Positions 45,501 through 53,943 of a DNA stretch of 64,000 nucleotides are shown here, piece by piece. The stretch is from Herbidospora daliensis (GTDB lineage Bacteria; Actinomycetota; Actinomycetes; Streptosporangiales; Streptosporangiaceae): positions 558,001-622,000 of the forward strand of contig NZ_BBXF01000005.1 of NCBI RefSeq assembly GCF_001570585.1, read 5' to 3'. Position numbers and translations under genes: made by a program. The notes beneath the pieces were generated by a model. The model was not told where the DNA came from. It saw nothing but the letters and a program-made list of their open reading frames with translations, and did no database searches. Numbering within the stretch: the stretch's first letter is position 1; the number at the start of each line of letters is the position of its first letter.

Positions 45501-46384
45501 TCTCGCTCCAGTGGTTCCGTGGTGACGGCGGTGAGGTTGGCCCGGTAGGCGGCGTGGTCGGCCTGCCCGGCCAGGGGCGATCTGACGGCGGCGGCCGACA
45601 GGGCGGCGGCGTGCTGGAGGGTCTCGGCCCAGTCCCAGCGGGCGACCACGCCCATGGCGATGGCCGCGACGGCGGCGTCGCCCGCGCCGGTCGGGTTGCC
45701 CTCGGCGTACGGCGGCACCGCCCGCCACACGCCGTCGGAGGTGTCGGCGTGCAGGCCGCGGGGCCCGTCTGAGACGACGGCGGCGCGGGCGCCGAGTTCG
45801 CGCAGCCGCATCGCGCCGTCGCGGACGGAGGTCGCCGCGCCGAAGGTGCGGCTCAGCTCGTCGGCGTTGGGCTTCACGACGTGGGGGCGGGCGGCCAGCG
45901 CGTGGACGAGGGCGTCGCCCTCGGCGTCCACGATCGTCGGCACGTCGCCCGCGAGCGCGGCCAGCACCGCGTAGGCGTCGCCGGGCACGCCGGGCGGCAG
46001 GCTGCCCGACATCACCACGGCCGAGGCGCGCGGCAACCACGACAGGAAGTCGGACCGGAAGGCGGCCCACTCCCCCGCCGAGATCACCGGGCCGGGCTCG
46101 TTCAGCATGGTCACCTCGTCGGCGACGACCGCCGTGGTGCGGCGGGTCTCCCCGGCGATCGGCGTGAACGCGGCCGGCAGGCCGGCCGACGCGCCGAACC
46201 GGGCGTCGGCCAGCCCGAGCGCGGTCACCTCGTGGCCGAGCGCCAGCAGGACGCGGGCGACGTTCAGGCCCTTGCCGCCCGCGCGCACCGCCACCTCGCC
46301 GACCCGGTTGGTCGCGCCCGGCCGCAGCGCGGCCAGGCGGTAGGTGACGTCGTAGGCGGGGTTGAGCGTCACGGTGAGGATCAC
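45494..46384 (-). CDS. PfkB-family 1-phosphofructokinase/tagatose-6-phosphate kinase
   Basis: The 296-residue protein (GTG start) opens with ILTVTLNPAYDVTYRL, as 1-phosphofructokinase and LacC do, followed by VRAGGKGLNVARVLLALGHEV (first PfkB signature), VVMSGSLPPGVP, VVKPNADELSRTFG and the catalytic PTGAGDAAVAAIAMG (anion hole and Asp base). It would make the bisphosphate consumed by the aldolase encoded next. It overlaps the tautomerase gene by 4 bp. Confidence 0.93.
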   Translation of the reverse strand: MILTVTLNPAYDVTYRLAALRPGATNRVGEVAVRAGGKGLNVARVLLALGHEVTALGLADARFGASAGLPAAFTPIAGETRRTTAVVADEVTMLNEPGPVISAGEWAAFRSDFLSWLPRASAVVMSGSLPPGVPGDAYAVLAALAGDVPTIVDAEGDALVHALAARPHVVKPNADELSRTFGAATSVRDGAMRLRELGARAAVVSDGPRGLHADTSDGVWRAVPPYAEGNPTGAGDAAVAAIAMGVVARWDWAETLQHAAALSAAAVRSPLAGQADHAAYRANLTAVTTEPLEREC

Positions 46385-46668
46385 CCGACGACCCCCGGAT
46401 CGGGCCAGGAGACGAAGACGTAGTCGGGGTCGACGCCCAGGTCGGCGGCGAGCAGCGCGGCCGCCCGGCCGACCGCCGCGCGCATCAGCTCGGGGTCGCG
46501 GAGCCGCCCGCGCACGACGGCCGTGACGCCCGCGCCGTCGAGGGCGGCCAGCCGCTGGGCGACGACCGCGCCGGGCGGCAGGTCCAGGGCGTCGGCGACC
46601 GCGAGGGCGAGCCGGTCGGACAGGTTCTCGGGGACGGCGGCGGCGGTGGCGTACTGGACGAACGGCAC
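46381..46668 (-). CDS. Tautomerase/MIF-superfamily protein
   Basis: GTG 46668 is chosen because it places proline directly after the initiator methionine (V/M-PFVQYATAAAVP), as the family needs for its catalytic N-terminal proline after Met removal. It begins 2 bp after the SIS stop. The 95 residues also show LRDPELMRAAVGRAAALLAADLG and a DYVFVSWPDPG C-terminus. It may help tautomerise or epimerise a ketose intermediate; no member with this role is known to me. Confidence 0.72.
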   Translation of the reverse strand: MPFVQYATAAAVPENLSDRLALAVADALDLPPGAVVAQRLAALDGAGVTAVVRGRLRDPELMRAAVGRAAALLAADLGVDPDYVFVSWPDPGVVG

Positions 46669-46670
46669 GG

Positions 46671-47573
46671 CTACTCCACGACGACCGAACGGGACAGGTG
46701 CTCGGGGCTGTCGCACTCCAGCCCCCGGTGGCGCGCGTAGGCGACGGCCAGGCGGTGGACCCGGACCAGCTCGGCCTGCGGGTCGGCGGCGGCGACCCGG
46801 AGCGTGGCCCCGGTCGCGCGCACGGCCTCGACCACGTCGGCGGGCAGCGGGCTGAGCGCCCACACGAGGCTGCGCGGGGAGGCGCAGGCGATCGGGCCGT
46901 GCCGGTATTCGAGGCTCGCGTACGACTCCGTCCACAACCGGGCCGACTCGCGCAGTTTGAGGGCGGCCTCCTCGGCGAGGCCCCGCGCCCAGCCGGTGCC
47001 GAGGAAGACGACGTGGTCGAAGTCGGCCGGGTCGGCGGCGAGCGGCTCGGCCAGCGCGGCGCGGGCCAGGTCGGGCAGGCCGGACACGTCGTCGCCGATG
47101 GAGGCGCGCAGCAGGGTCAGCGCGGAGGTGGCGTAGCGGGTCTGCACGACCGAGTGCTCGTCGGCGAAGTCCATCACGATCGTCTCGTGCACGGCCTCGG
47201 TGATCGGCGAGCCGGGGGTGCCGGTGATCGCGATCGTGCGGGTGCGCTCCGACAGGTCGCGGGCGACCCGGACCAGGTCGCTGGTGGTGCCGGAGCGCGA
47301 GAGCAGGATCGCCGCGTCGTAGGCGTCGGCGTCGTCGAGTTCGGTGGCGATGGCGGCGCGGGTGCGGCCCTGGCCGAGCTGCTGGCGGCGGCGGGCGTAG
47401 CTCTCGAGGATGTAATAGGAGGTGCCGCAGCCGACGCCGAGCACGTTCGCGCCCGCGCCGGGCAGCACGCCGGTGGCGGCGGCCAGGTCGAGGGCGCGAC
47501 GCCAGGTGTCCGGCTGGGACTCCACTTCGGCCTGCGTACGCCGGGCCAGCTCGGGGGCGGTCGTTGCGGTCAC
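46671..47573 (-). CDS. SIS-domain sugar-phosphate isomerase/deaminase (AgaS/GlmS-like)
   Basis: The 300-residue protein (GTG 47573) has two SIS domains: NVLGVGCGTSYYILESYARRR with LLSRSGTTSDLVRVARDL and IAITGTPGSPI, then VVFLGTGWARGLAEEAALKLRESARLWTESYASLEYRHGPIA. The Glu and His in the last stretch match the GlmS isomerase and AgaS active site. Likely roles are ketose/aldose isomerisation or deamination of a hexosamine 6-phosphate. It overlaps the upstream kinase by 4 bp. Confidence 0.9.
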   Translation of the reverse strand: MTATTAPELARRTQAEVESQPDTWRRALDLAAATGVLPGAGANVLGVGCGTSYYILESYARRRQQLGQGRTRAAIATELDDADAYDAAILLSRSGTTSDLVRVARDLSERTRTIAITGTPGSPITEAVHETIVMDFADEHSVVQTRYATSALTLLRASIGDDVSGLPDLARAALAEPLAADPADFDHVVFLGTGWARGLAEEAALKLRESARLWTESYASLEYRHGPIACASPRSLVWALSPLPADVVEAVRATGATLRVAAADPQAELVRVHRLAVAYARHRGLECDSPEHLSRSVVVE

Positions 47574-48496
47574 TTCTGGGTCTCCTGGAGATCGTGGACG
47601 GTGAGGCTGCCCGCGAGTTCGAGCGCCTCGGGGAGGGTGGGCTGCGCGGCGGTGCCGCCCATGCCCTGGGTCGAGAGGGCGCCGCAGGCGGAGGCGACGC
47701 GCAGCGCTTCGGCGTAGCTGCCGCCGCGCAGGAGGGTGGCCAGGAAGCCGGCGTCGAAGGAGTCGCCCGCGCCGGTCGTGTCGACCGGGGTGATCGCGGG
47801 GGCGTCCACGCCGAGCGCGGTGCCGTCGGGCAGGTTCAGGGTGGCGCCGTCGCCGCCGCGTTTCACGACCAGGCCGCAGGTGGGCGGGCCGCCGTTGGCG
47901 CGGGTGATGTGCTCGGCCTCCTGCTCGTTCGGGAGCAGGTAGTCGAGGTGCGGCAGCAGGGCCGGCAGGCCGTGGTCGAAGGAGCGTGACGGGTCCCAGT
48001 TGGGGTCGACCGACGTCGTGCCGGCGAACTCCCTGACCAGGGCGGGCAGGCCGGCCCACAGGTCGTACTGGAGGAAGTAGGAGCTGACGTGCAGGTGCCG
48101 CGCGGCGGCGAGCGCCTCGGCGGGCACGTCGGCGGCGGCGAGCCGGCCGATCTCGCCCGGGAAGGTGAGCATCGAGCGGTCGCCGCGGGCCCCGAGGACC
48201 ACCGTCATCCCGGTGCGCCGACCAGGTCGGCGCAGGCAGTAGCGTGTGTCGACGCCGCGCTCGGCCAGCCGGTCGAGCACGAAGTCACCGAGCCAGTCGT
48301 CGCCGACCACCCCGGCCATGGCGACGCGGGCGCCGAGCCGGGCCGCCCCGCAGGCGGTGATCGCGCCGGAGCTGCCGAGGACGATCGTGGCATCCTCCAC
48401 GATCTCCTCGACCTGCCCGAACGTCGGCCGCACGTCACCGCACTCGACGACGACGTCGGCGTTCAGCTCCCCTGCCACGAGGAGGTCGAATTCCAT
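47570..48496 (-). CDS. PfkB-family carbohydrate kinase
   Basis: The first gene of the leftward operon encodes 308 residues of a ribokinase-like enzyme: FDLLVAGELNADVVVECG, VLGSSGAITACGAARLGARVAMAG, VDPNWDPS, YLLPNEQEAEHITRANGG and the catalytic PVDTTGAGDSFDAGFLATLLRGG. It belongs to the general PfkB group rather than the 1-PFK group, so it probably phosphorylates the incoming sugar itself. Its ATG shares two bases with the ATG of the divergent Rossmann-protein gene. Confidence 0.93.
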   Translation of the reverse strand: MEFDLLVAGELNADVVVECGDVRPTFGQVEEIVEDATIVLGSSGAITACGAARLGARVAMAGVVGDDWLGDFVLDRLAERGVDTRYCLRRPGRRTGMTVVLGARGDRSMLTFPGEIGRLAAADVPAEALAAARHLHVSSYFLQYDLWAGLPALVREFAGTTSVDPNWDPSRSFDHGLPALLPHLDYLLPNEQEAEHITRANGGPPTCGLVVKRGGDGATLNLPDGTALGVDAPAITPVDTTGAGDSFDAGFLATLLRGGSYAEALRVASACGALSTQGMGGTAAQPTLPEALELAGSLTVHDLQETQK

Positions 48497-48965
48497 GTCA
48501 GGTCACGTCCTGGTGGTCGGCGGAACGGGGATCCTGGCTCCGGCCGTGACCGGCCTGGCCGCCAGAGGGATGGTCGTTTCTATCGTTTCGCGCAACAAAC
48601 ATCGCACTTCAGACATTTGCCACATAGTGCTAGCGGACGTTACAAATGTGCCCAGTTTCGTGACGGCCCTGGGCGACCGGCGGTTCGACCTGGCGCTGGT
48701 GTACATGCCGTTCGGCGACCAGGCCGCCTGGGACGTCGTCGACGCCCGCGCCGACCGGGTCGTCCAGGTGCTGACCAGCGTGTACGCCGCCCCGGACGGG
48801 CCGGAGCCCCCGCTGCCCGGCCGTCCGAGGCTGATCCTCGGCTGGCACCCGAGCGGCCGGTGGCACACCCCGGAGGAGGTCTCCACCGCCGCCCTGGCGC
48901 TGGCCGAAAGCGGAGACGACGCGGTGCTCGGCGTGACCCGCCCGTGGGGCGACCGCCCCGCCTGA
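48495..48965 (+). CDS. Small NAD(P)-binding Rossmann protein (SDR-like)
   Basis: A 156-residue protein with an N-terminal nucleotide motif HVLVVGGTGILAPAVTGLAARG, VSIVSRNKHR, VLADVTNVPSFVTALGDRRFDLALVYMPF, and RLILGWHPSGRWHTPEEVSTAALALAESG. It is half the usual SDR length and lacks YxxxK. Its ATG overlaps the start codon of the divergent kinase gene. Codons 30-55 are unusually AT-rich for this genome, probably because the promoter of the leftward operon lies inside this gene. Confidence 0.72.
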   Translation: MSGHVLVVGGTGILAPAVTGLAARGMVVSIVSRNKHRTSDICHIVLADVTNVPSFVTALGDRRFDLALVYMPFGDQAAWDVVDARADRVVQVLTSVYAAPDGPEPPLPGRPRLILGWHPSGRWHTPEEVSTAALALAESGDDAVLGVTRPWGDRPA

Positions 48966-49133
48966 TCGCGCACGCCGGCCCCCTCAAAACTCTCAAAAAC
49001 GAGCAGATCTGTCATTTCAGGACCGTAGAGACGGCCGTCGTGACTGTCAAGTGACCATTTTGAGATGTATTGACGTTTTCTGCGTGAAGTTGATAGGAAC
49101 GGCACACCAGGCCGGAGCCAAGGGAGGCCCCCC
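48966..49133 (+). promoter_or_regulatory. Promoter and repeat region of the ABC/GH4 operon
   Basis: A promoter-like TTGACG (49070-49075), 18-bp spacer and TAGGAA (49094-49099) precedes the ABC operon. Three CTCAAAA half-sites lie upstream: 48983-48989, 48992-48998 and an inverted copy TTTTGAG at 49058-49064. Spacing and repetition suggest a multimeric repressor such as the DeoR protein encoded in the operon. The ribosome-binding site AGGGAGG precedes the ATG at 49134. Confidence 0.5.
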
Positions 49134-50468
49134 ATGAATTTCAACCGCCGCCAGTTCCTCCGTGCGGCCGGCATGACCGCCGCGGGCGCCGCCGCGATGA
49201 GCGCCCTCGCCGCGTGCGGCGGCGGTGACGCCGGCACCAGCGCCCCGGCCGCCGCCGCGAGCGCCGGCGCCGCGACCGGCGACCTGACGTTCTCCGTCTG
49301 GGGTTCGGACGCAGAGATGGCCGCCTTCAACACCATCGCCCGCGCCTTCGAGAAGGCGAACGCGGGGGTGAAGGTGAAGGTCGAGCAGCTTCCGTACGAC
49401 CAGATGCGCACCACCCTCGACGCCCGGCTGCAGTCGGGCCAGGGTCCCGACCTGTTCCGCGTCACCTACAACGACATCGGCATCTACAGCTCGCAGGGCG
49501 TGCTGGCCGACCTGTCGGCCACCGTCGGCGCCGACTCGGGCCAGTTCATCGACGCCCTGTGGGCCGGCGTGCAGTACCAGGGCAAGCCCTACGGCGTCCC
49601 GCACCACACCGACACGAGCGCGATCCTCTACAACAAGGCGCACTTCGCGAAGGCCGGCATCACCGACGTGCCGACCACCCTCGACACCGCCTGGACCTGG
49701 GAACAGTTCCTCGAGGTCGCCGAGAAGCTGAACGCCGCCGGCACCGGCGCGACCGCCGCCTTCGGCGTCAACTGGCAGCAGTACGGCGCCTACCGCTGGT
49801 TCAACTGGCTCTGGCAGGCGGGCGGCAAGGCGCTGTCCCCCGACGGCACGACCGCCGCGTTCGACACCCCGCAGGCCCGCCAGGCGCTGGAGTTCACCAA
49901 GTCGTTCTACGACAAGGGCCTGATGCCGAAGAACATGATGGTCAAGACGGCCAACAGCCCCGACCTGGTGTTCGGCTCCGGCAAGATCTCCATGGCGTTC
50001 GTCGGCGACTTCCTGCTGCCCGACATCAACAAGACCGCCAAGGGCATCGAGATCGGCGCGACCTTCCTGCCCAAGGGCCCCGGCGGCGCCGCCTCCGACC
50101 TCGGCGGCAACGCGGTCGCGGTGACCACGCAGAGCAAGGCCCCCGAGGCCGCCGCCGCGTTCGCGAAGTTCCTCGCCGAACCGGCGAACATGCAGCTGTT
50201 CTGCGAGCAGACGACGGTGCTCCCGGCCCGCAAGGACCTGGCCGGCGCGAAGCTCAACTACGCCGTCTCCCCCGACCTGATGCCGGTCTTCCAGCAGCAG
50301 GCCACCACCATGCCCGCCGACCTGGTCCAGTTCGTCACCCTGCCCGGCTTCTCCGGCGTGAACGACGCGCTGGTGCAGAACCTGGAGGGCTACTTCACCG
50401 GCGGCCAGTCGGCCGACGACACCGTCGGCGCGATCGGCGCCGCGATCGAGAAGGCACTGTCCGCCTAG
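49134..50468 (+). CDS. ABC sugar transporter solute-binding lipoprotein, family 1
   Basis: The 444-residue protein carries a twin-arginine-type signal (NRRQFLRAAGMTAAG) ending in a lipobox (ALAACGGG). The mature part matches family 1 sugar-binding proteins: LTFSVWGSDAEMAAFNTIARAFEKANAGVKVKVEQLPYDQM, QGPDLFRVTYNDIGIYSSQGVLADL, YGVPHHTDTSAILYNKAHFAKAGI. It is the first gene of the rightward operon; two permeases follow. No ATPase is present, so a shared MsiK-type ATPase encoded elsewhere is expected. Confidence 0.95.
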   Translation: MNFNRRQFLRAAGMTAAGAAAMSALAACGGGDAGTSAPAAAASAGAATGDLTFSVWGSDAEMAAFNTIARAFEKANAGVKVKVEQLPYDQMRTTLDARLQSGQGPDLFRVTYNDIGIYSSQGVLADLSATVGADSGQFIDALWAGVQYQGKPYGVPHHTDTSAILYNKAHFAKAGITDVPTTLDTAWTWEQFLEVAEKLNAAGTGATAAFGVNWQQYGAYRWFNWLWQAGGKALSPDGTTAAFDTPQARQALEFTKSFYDKGLMPKNMMVKTANSPDLVFGSGKISMAFVGDFLLPDINKTAKGIEIGATFLPKGPGGAASDLGGNAVAVTTQSKAPEAAAAFAKFLAEPANMQLFCEQTTVLPARKDLAGAKLNYAVSPDLMPVFQQQATTMPADLVQFVTLPGFSGVNDALVQNLEGYFTGGQSADDTVGAIGAAIEKALSA

Positions 50469-50476
50469 GAGGCCCG

Positions 50477-51361
50477 ATGGCAACGGTCCGCACGCGGCGG
50501 GCGCGCGAGGCGCTGACCGGCCTGGCGTTCGCCGCGCCGGCGGTGGCCGTCTTCGCGGTCTTCATGTTCTGGCCGCTGATCCAGGTCTTCTGGATCAGCC
50601 TCCAGCAGACCCGCGGCTTCGGCCTCGCCAAATGGGTGGGGCTGCAGAACTACGAGGAGATCCTGAGCGACAAGATCTTCTGGACGGCACTCTGGAACAC
50701 CGCCCTCTACACCGCGATCTCGGTGCCGCTGTGCCTGGTCGCGGGCCTGGCGGCGGCGCTGCTGCTCAACAAGCGCATGCCGGCCCGGGGGCTGATCCGG
50801 GCGATCTACTACCTGCCCGCGGTCATCTCCGGCGTCAGCAGCGCGCTCATCGGCGCGTGGTTGTTCAACGAGGACATCGGCCTGGTCAACCGCATCCTCG
50901 ACGTCGTCGGGCTCGGCCCGATCCCGTGGCAGTCGGAAGGCGTGCCGGCGTTGTTGTCGCTGGTGGCCATCAGCCTGTGGATCGGCCTCGGCTTCAACAT
51001 GGTCGTCTACCTCGCCGCCCTCCAGGGCATCCCGCGCGAGGTGTTCGAGGCGGCCCGCTGCGACGGCGCCTCCCGGTGGGCGACGCTGCGCCGCATCACC
51101 GTCCCGCAGCTCGGCCCGACCACGTTCTTCCTGATCGTGATCGGCATCATCAACAGCTTCCAGGTCTTCGACATCGTGTACGTCATGACCGGCGGCGGCC
51201 CCGGCAACTCGACCACCATGCTCGTCACCTACGCCTACTCCGCCGGGTTCGAGCAGCGGCAGCAGGGCTACGCCTCGGCGATCGGCGTCGTGCTCTACCT
51301 CATCGTCCTGGTCATGACGATCGTCCAGTGGCGTGTGAACAAGCGGAGGGACGTCGCATGA
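50477..51361 (+). CDS. ABC sugar transporter permease (MalF-like)
   Basis: The 294-residue protein has six predicted membrane helices and the inner-membrane permease EAA loop (REVFEAARCDGASRWATLRRITVPQLGP). The N-terminal ALTGLAFAAPAVAVFAVFMFWPLIQVFWISL is typical of the first sugar permease. ATG 50477 follows AGGAGG by 6 bp. It overlaps the second permease by 4 bp. Confidence 0.95.
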   Translation: MATVRTRRAREALTGLAFAAPAVAVFAVFMFWPLIQVFWISLQQTRGFGLAKWVGLQNYEEILSDKIFWTALWNTALYTAISVPLCLVAGLAAALLLNKRMPARGLIRAIYYLPAVISGVSSALIGAWLFNEDIGLVNRILDVVGLGPIPWQSEGVPALLSLVAISLWIGLGFNMVVYLAALQGIPREVFEAARCDGASRWATLRRITVPQLGPTTFFLIVIGIINSFQVFDIVYVMTGGGPGNSTTMLVTYAYSAGFEQRQQGYASAIGVVLYLIVLVMTIVQWRVNKRRDVA

Positions 51362-52161
51362 CGCGCTATCGCCTGGCGTTCGCGATCACCGGGGCGGTCG
51401 CGATGTTGTTCCCCGTCTATTGGATGGTCGTCACCGCGATCTCCTCGTCGGCCGACATGCGCGGCCCCGGGCTGCACCTGTGGCCGACGAGCGTGCGGTG
51501 GGAGAACCTGACCGACCCGCTGAGCAAGTTCCCCTACGGCATGTGGGCGGTGAACTCGGTGTTCATCGCGGTCGTGGCCGTGGTGCTGACCGTGGTCATC
51601 AACCTGATGGCCGGCTACGCCTTCGCCAAGTTGCGCTTCCCCGGCCGGAACGTGCTGTTCATCCTCATCATCAGCACGCTGATGGTGCCCGTGCAGGTCG
51701 TGATGGTGCCGCAGTTCCACCTGGTGGTGGACTTCGGGCTGATCGGCAGCGACTGGGGCGTCATCGTGCCGAGGCTGGCCGAGGCGTTCGGGTTGTTCAT
51801 GGCCCGGCAGTTCATGATGGCGATCCCCGACGAGCTGATCGAGGCCGCGCAGTGCGACGGGTCGAGCCAGTGGCGCATCTTCCGCACGGTCGTGCTGCCG
51901 CTGTGCCGTCCGCTGATCGCGGTGCTGGTGATCTTCACGTTCATGTGGCGGTGGAACGAGTTCGCCTGGCCGCTCATCGTGCTGAAGGACCCGGAAAGCT
52001 ACACCCTCCAGGTCGGCCTGCTGTTCCTGAAGAACCAGTACGGCCAGGACTACGGCTCGCTGATGGCGATGTCGCTGCTGTCGATGATCCCGATGATCAT
52101 CGTGTTCGCGCTGTTCCAGCGGCACTTCGTCGAAGGCATGGCCCGATCGGGCATCAAGTGA
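51358..52161 (+). CDS. ABC sugar transporter permease (MalG-like)
   Basis: The 267-residue protein has six membrane helices and an EAA loop (DELIEAAQCDGSSQWRIFRTVVLPLCRP), with the MalG-family YWMVVTAISSSADMRG start and the AGYAFAKLRFPGRN segment. It completes the importer core with the gene at 50477. The hydroxyacid dehydrogenase gene follows after 11 bp. Confidence 0.95.
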   Translation: MTRYRLAFAITGAVAMLFPVYWMVVTAISSSADMRGPGLHLWPTSVRWENLTDPLSKFPYGMWAVNSVFIAVVAVVLTVVINLMAGYAFAKLRFPGRNVLFILIISTLMVPVQVVMVPQFHLVVDFGLIGSDWGVIVPRLAEAFGLFMARQFMMAIPDELIEAAQCDGSSQWRIFRTVVLPLCRPLIAVLVIFTFMWRWNEFAWPLIVLKDPESYTLQVGLLFLKNQYGQDYGSLMAMSLLSMIPMIIVFALFQRHFVEGMARSGIK

Positions 52162-52172
52162 GGACGACCCCG

Positions 52173-53153
52173 ATGATCAACGTGCTGGTGACCCTCGACT
52201 TCGACGACGACTGGCTCGCCGCCGTGACCGTGCCCGGCGTCCGGGTGCGGAAGCACCTGGCGCGCAGCGCCGGGGAGATCCCGGCCGGCCTGCTGGCCGA
52301 GACCGACGTGCTCTACACCAACACCGCCTTCCCGCCCCGCGGCGCCGCGCCGAGGTTGCGGTGGGTGCAGCTCGACACCAGCGGCTGCGACCACGTGAAG
52401 GGCACCGACCTGTGGGACAGCGACGTCGACGTCACCACCATCGGCGGCGTCTCGCCCAAGCCGCTGGCCGAGTGGGTGCTGATGATGATCCTCGCCCACG
52501 CCCACCACCTGCCGCACATCATCGGCCTCGGCCACTGGCCCGACCTCGACTACCGGTGGAACCGGCTGATGCCGCGCATGATCCCGGGCTCGACCGTGGG
52601 CATCGTCGGCTACGGCCGCATCGGCCAGGAGATCGGCCGGCTCGCGCACGCCTTCGGCATGAACGTCATCGGCATGCGCCGGGGCGGCGGCCGGGCCGGC
52701 GAACGGTTCAGCGAGGTCGCCGACGAGACCCCCGCCGAGATCGTCGGCCCCGACGGCCTGCCCGGCCTGCTGGCCCGCTCCGACTACCTCGTGCTGACCG
52801 TCCCGCACACCGACGAGACCCACCATCTCCTGGACGCCGACGCGTTCGCGCAGCTCAAACCGGGCGCCGTGGTCATCAACGGGGCCCGGGGCGGGGTCGT
52901 CGACGAGGACGCGCTGCTGGCCGCCCTCAGAAGCGGACAGGTCGGCTATCTCGTCTCCGACGTGTTCGCCGAGGAACCGCTGCCGGAAAACAGTGCTTTC
53001 TGGTCGGAAAGCAATGTCCTGATCACTCCGCACGTGGCAGGATTCGCGCCCGGCTACCACGATCATGTCCGCGTCCTGTTCACCGAGAATCTGCGCCGGC
53101 TGGTCGAGGGCCGCCCCCTGCTGAATCTTGTGGACAGAAAGGCCGGCTACTGA
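52173..53153 (+). CDS. D-2-hydroxyacid dehydrogenase
   Basis: The 326-residue protein has the NAD-binding motif STVGIVGYGRIGQEIGRLAHAFGMNVIG, the substrate Arg in VINGARGGVVDEDALLAAL, a Glu in DVFAEEPLPENSAFW, and the catalytic His in LITPHVAGFAPGYHDH. It reduces a 2-keto acid or oxidises the hydroxyacid. In this operon it could handle an oxidised sugar released after GH4. Its stop and the DeoR ATG share one base. Confidence 0.93.
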   Translation: MINVLVTLDFDDDWLAAVTVPGVRVRKHLARSAGEIPAGLLAETDVLYTNTAFPPRGAAPRLRWVQLDTSGCDHVKGTDLWDSDVDVTTIGGVSPKPLAEWVLMMILAHAHHLPHIIGLGHWPDLDYRWNRLMPRMIPGSTVGIVGYGRIGQEIGRLAHAFGMNVIGMRRGGGRAGERFSEVADETPAEIVGPDGLPGLLARSDYLVLTVPHTDETHHLLDADAFAQLKPGAVVINGARGGVVDEDALLAALRSGQVGYLVSDVFAEEPLPENSAFWSESNVLITPHVAGFAPGYHDHVRVLFTENLRRLVEGRPLLNLVDRKAGY

Positions 53154-53923
53154 TGCTGAGCGAGAGGCGCCGGAGCGAACTGCTCTCCCACGTGCGCAGC
53201 CGAGGGTCGGTGAGCGTGGACGACCTCGCGGCGCTGCTGAACGTGAGCGTCTCCACCGTGCGGCGCGACCTCGACGAGATGGACGAACGCGGCCTGCTGC
53301 GCCGGGTCCACGGCGGCGCGGTCGCCGTCGACGGCGGCCCCGAGGTCGCCGAGACGCCGATGATCGAACGCTCGATCCGCAACCTCGACGAGAAACGCCG
53401 CATCGCCGCCGCAGCGGCCCAGATGATCGCCCCCGGCAGCGCCGTGCTGCTGACCGGCGGGTCGACCACGGCCCAGATGGTGCCCCACCTCGTCGCGGTG
53501 CCCGACGTCACCGTGGTGACCAACTCGGTCGCCATCGCGTACGCCATCGGCATCGCCTCGGAGACCACGCAGGTGCTCGTGCTGGGCGGCCTGATGCGCA
53601 ACGCCGAGTTGTCGCTGCTCGGCCACCTGACCACGCAGGCCCTCAACGACGTGCACATCGACGTCGGCTTCTTCAGCGCCTACGGCTTCGATCCGGCGTA
53701 CGGGATGCTCGGCGCCCACCTCGCCGAGGCCGAGACCGACCGCAACATGATCGCGGCGGCCACGCGGCTCGTCGTGCTCGCCGACCACAGCAAGTTCACC
53801 CAGCGCAGCGCCGTGCGCATCGCACCGCTGTCGCGCATCGACACGGTCGTGACCGACACGGCCGCGCCGGTCGAGGCGGTGACCGCGCTCGAAGGCGCGG
53901 GCGTCACCGTCGTGTCCACCTGA
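53153..53923 (+). CDS. DeoR/GlpR-family regulator
   Basis: The 256-residue protein has the DeoR N-terminal winged helix (RRRSELLSHVRSRGSVSVDDLAALLNVSVSTVRRDLDEMDERGLLRRVHGGA) and a sugar-phosphate-sensing DeoRC domain (VLLTGGSTTAQMVPHL, TVVTNSVAIAYAI, GGLMRNAELSLLG, VVLADHSKF). DeoR proteins sense phosphorylated sugars, which fits the kinases of the divergent operon. It probably controls both operons from the region 48600-49133. Confidence 0.94.
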   Translation: MLSERRRSELLSHVRSRGSVSVDDLAALLNVSVSTVRRDLDEMDERGLLRRVHGGAVAVDGGPEVAETPMIERSIRNLDEKRRIAAAAAQMIAPGSAVLLTGGSTTAQMVPHLVAVPDVTVVTNSVAIAYAIGIASETTQVLVLGGLMRNAELSLLGHLTTQALNDVHIDVGFFSAYGFDPAYGMLGAHLAEAETDRNMIAAATRLVVLADHSKFTQRSAVRIAPLSRIDTVVTDTAAPVEAVTALEGAGVTVVST

Positions 53924-53943
53924 ACCTTTTCGCAAGGAGCATC

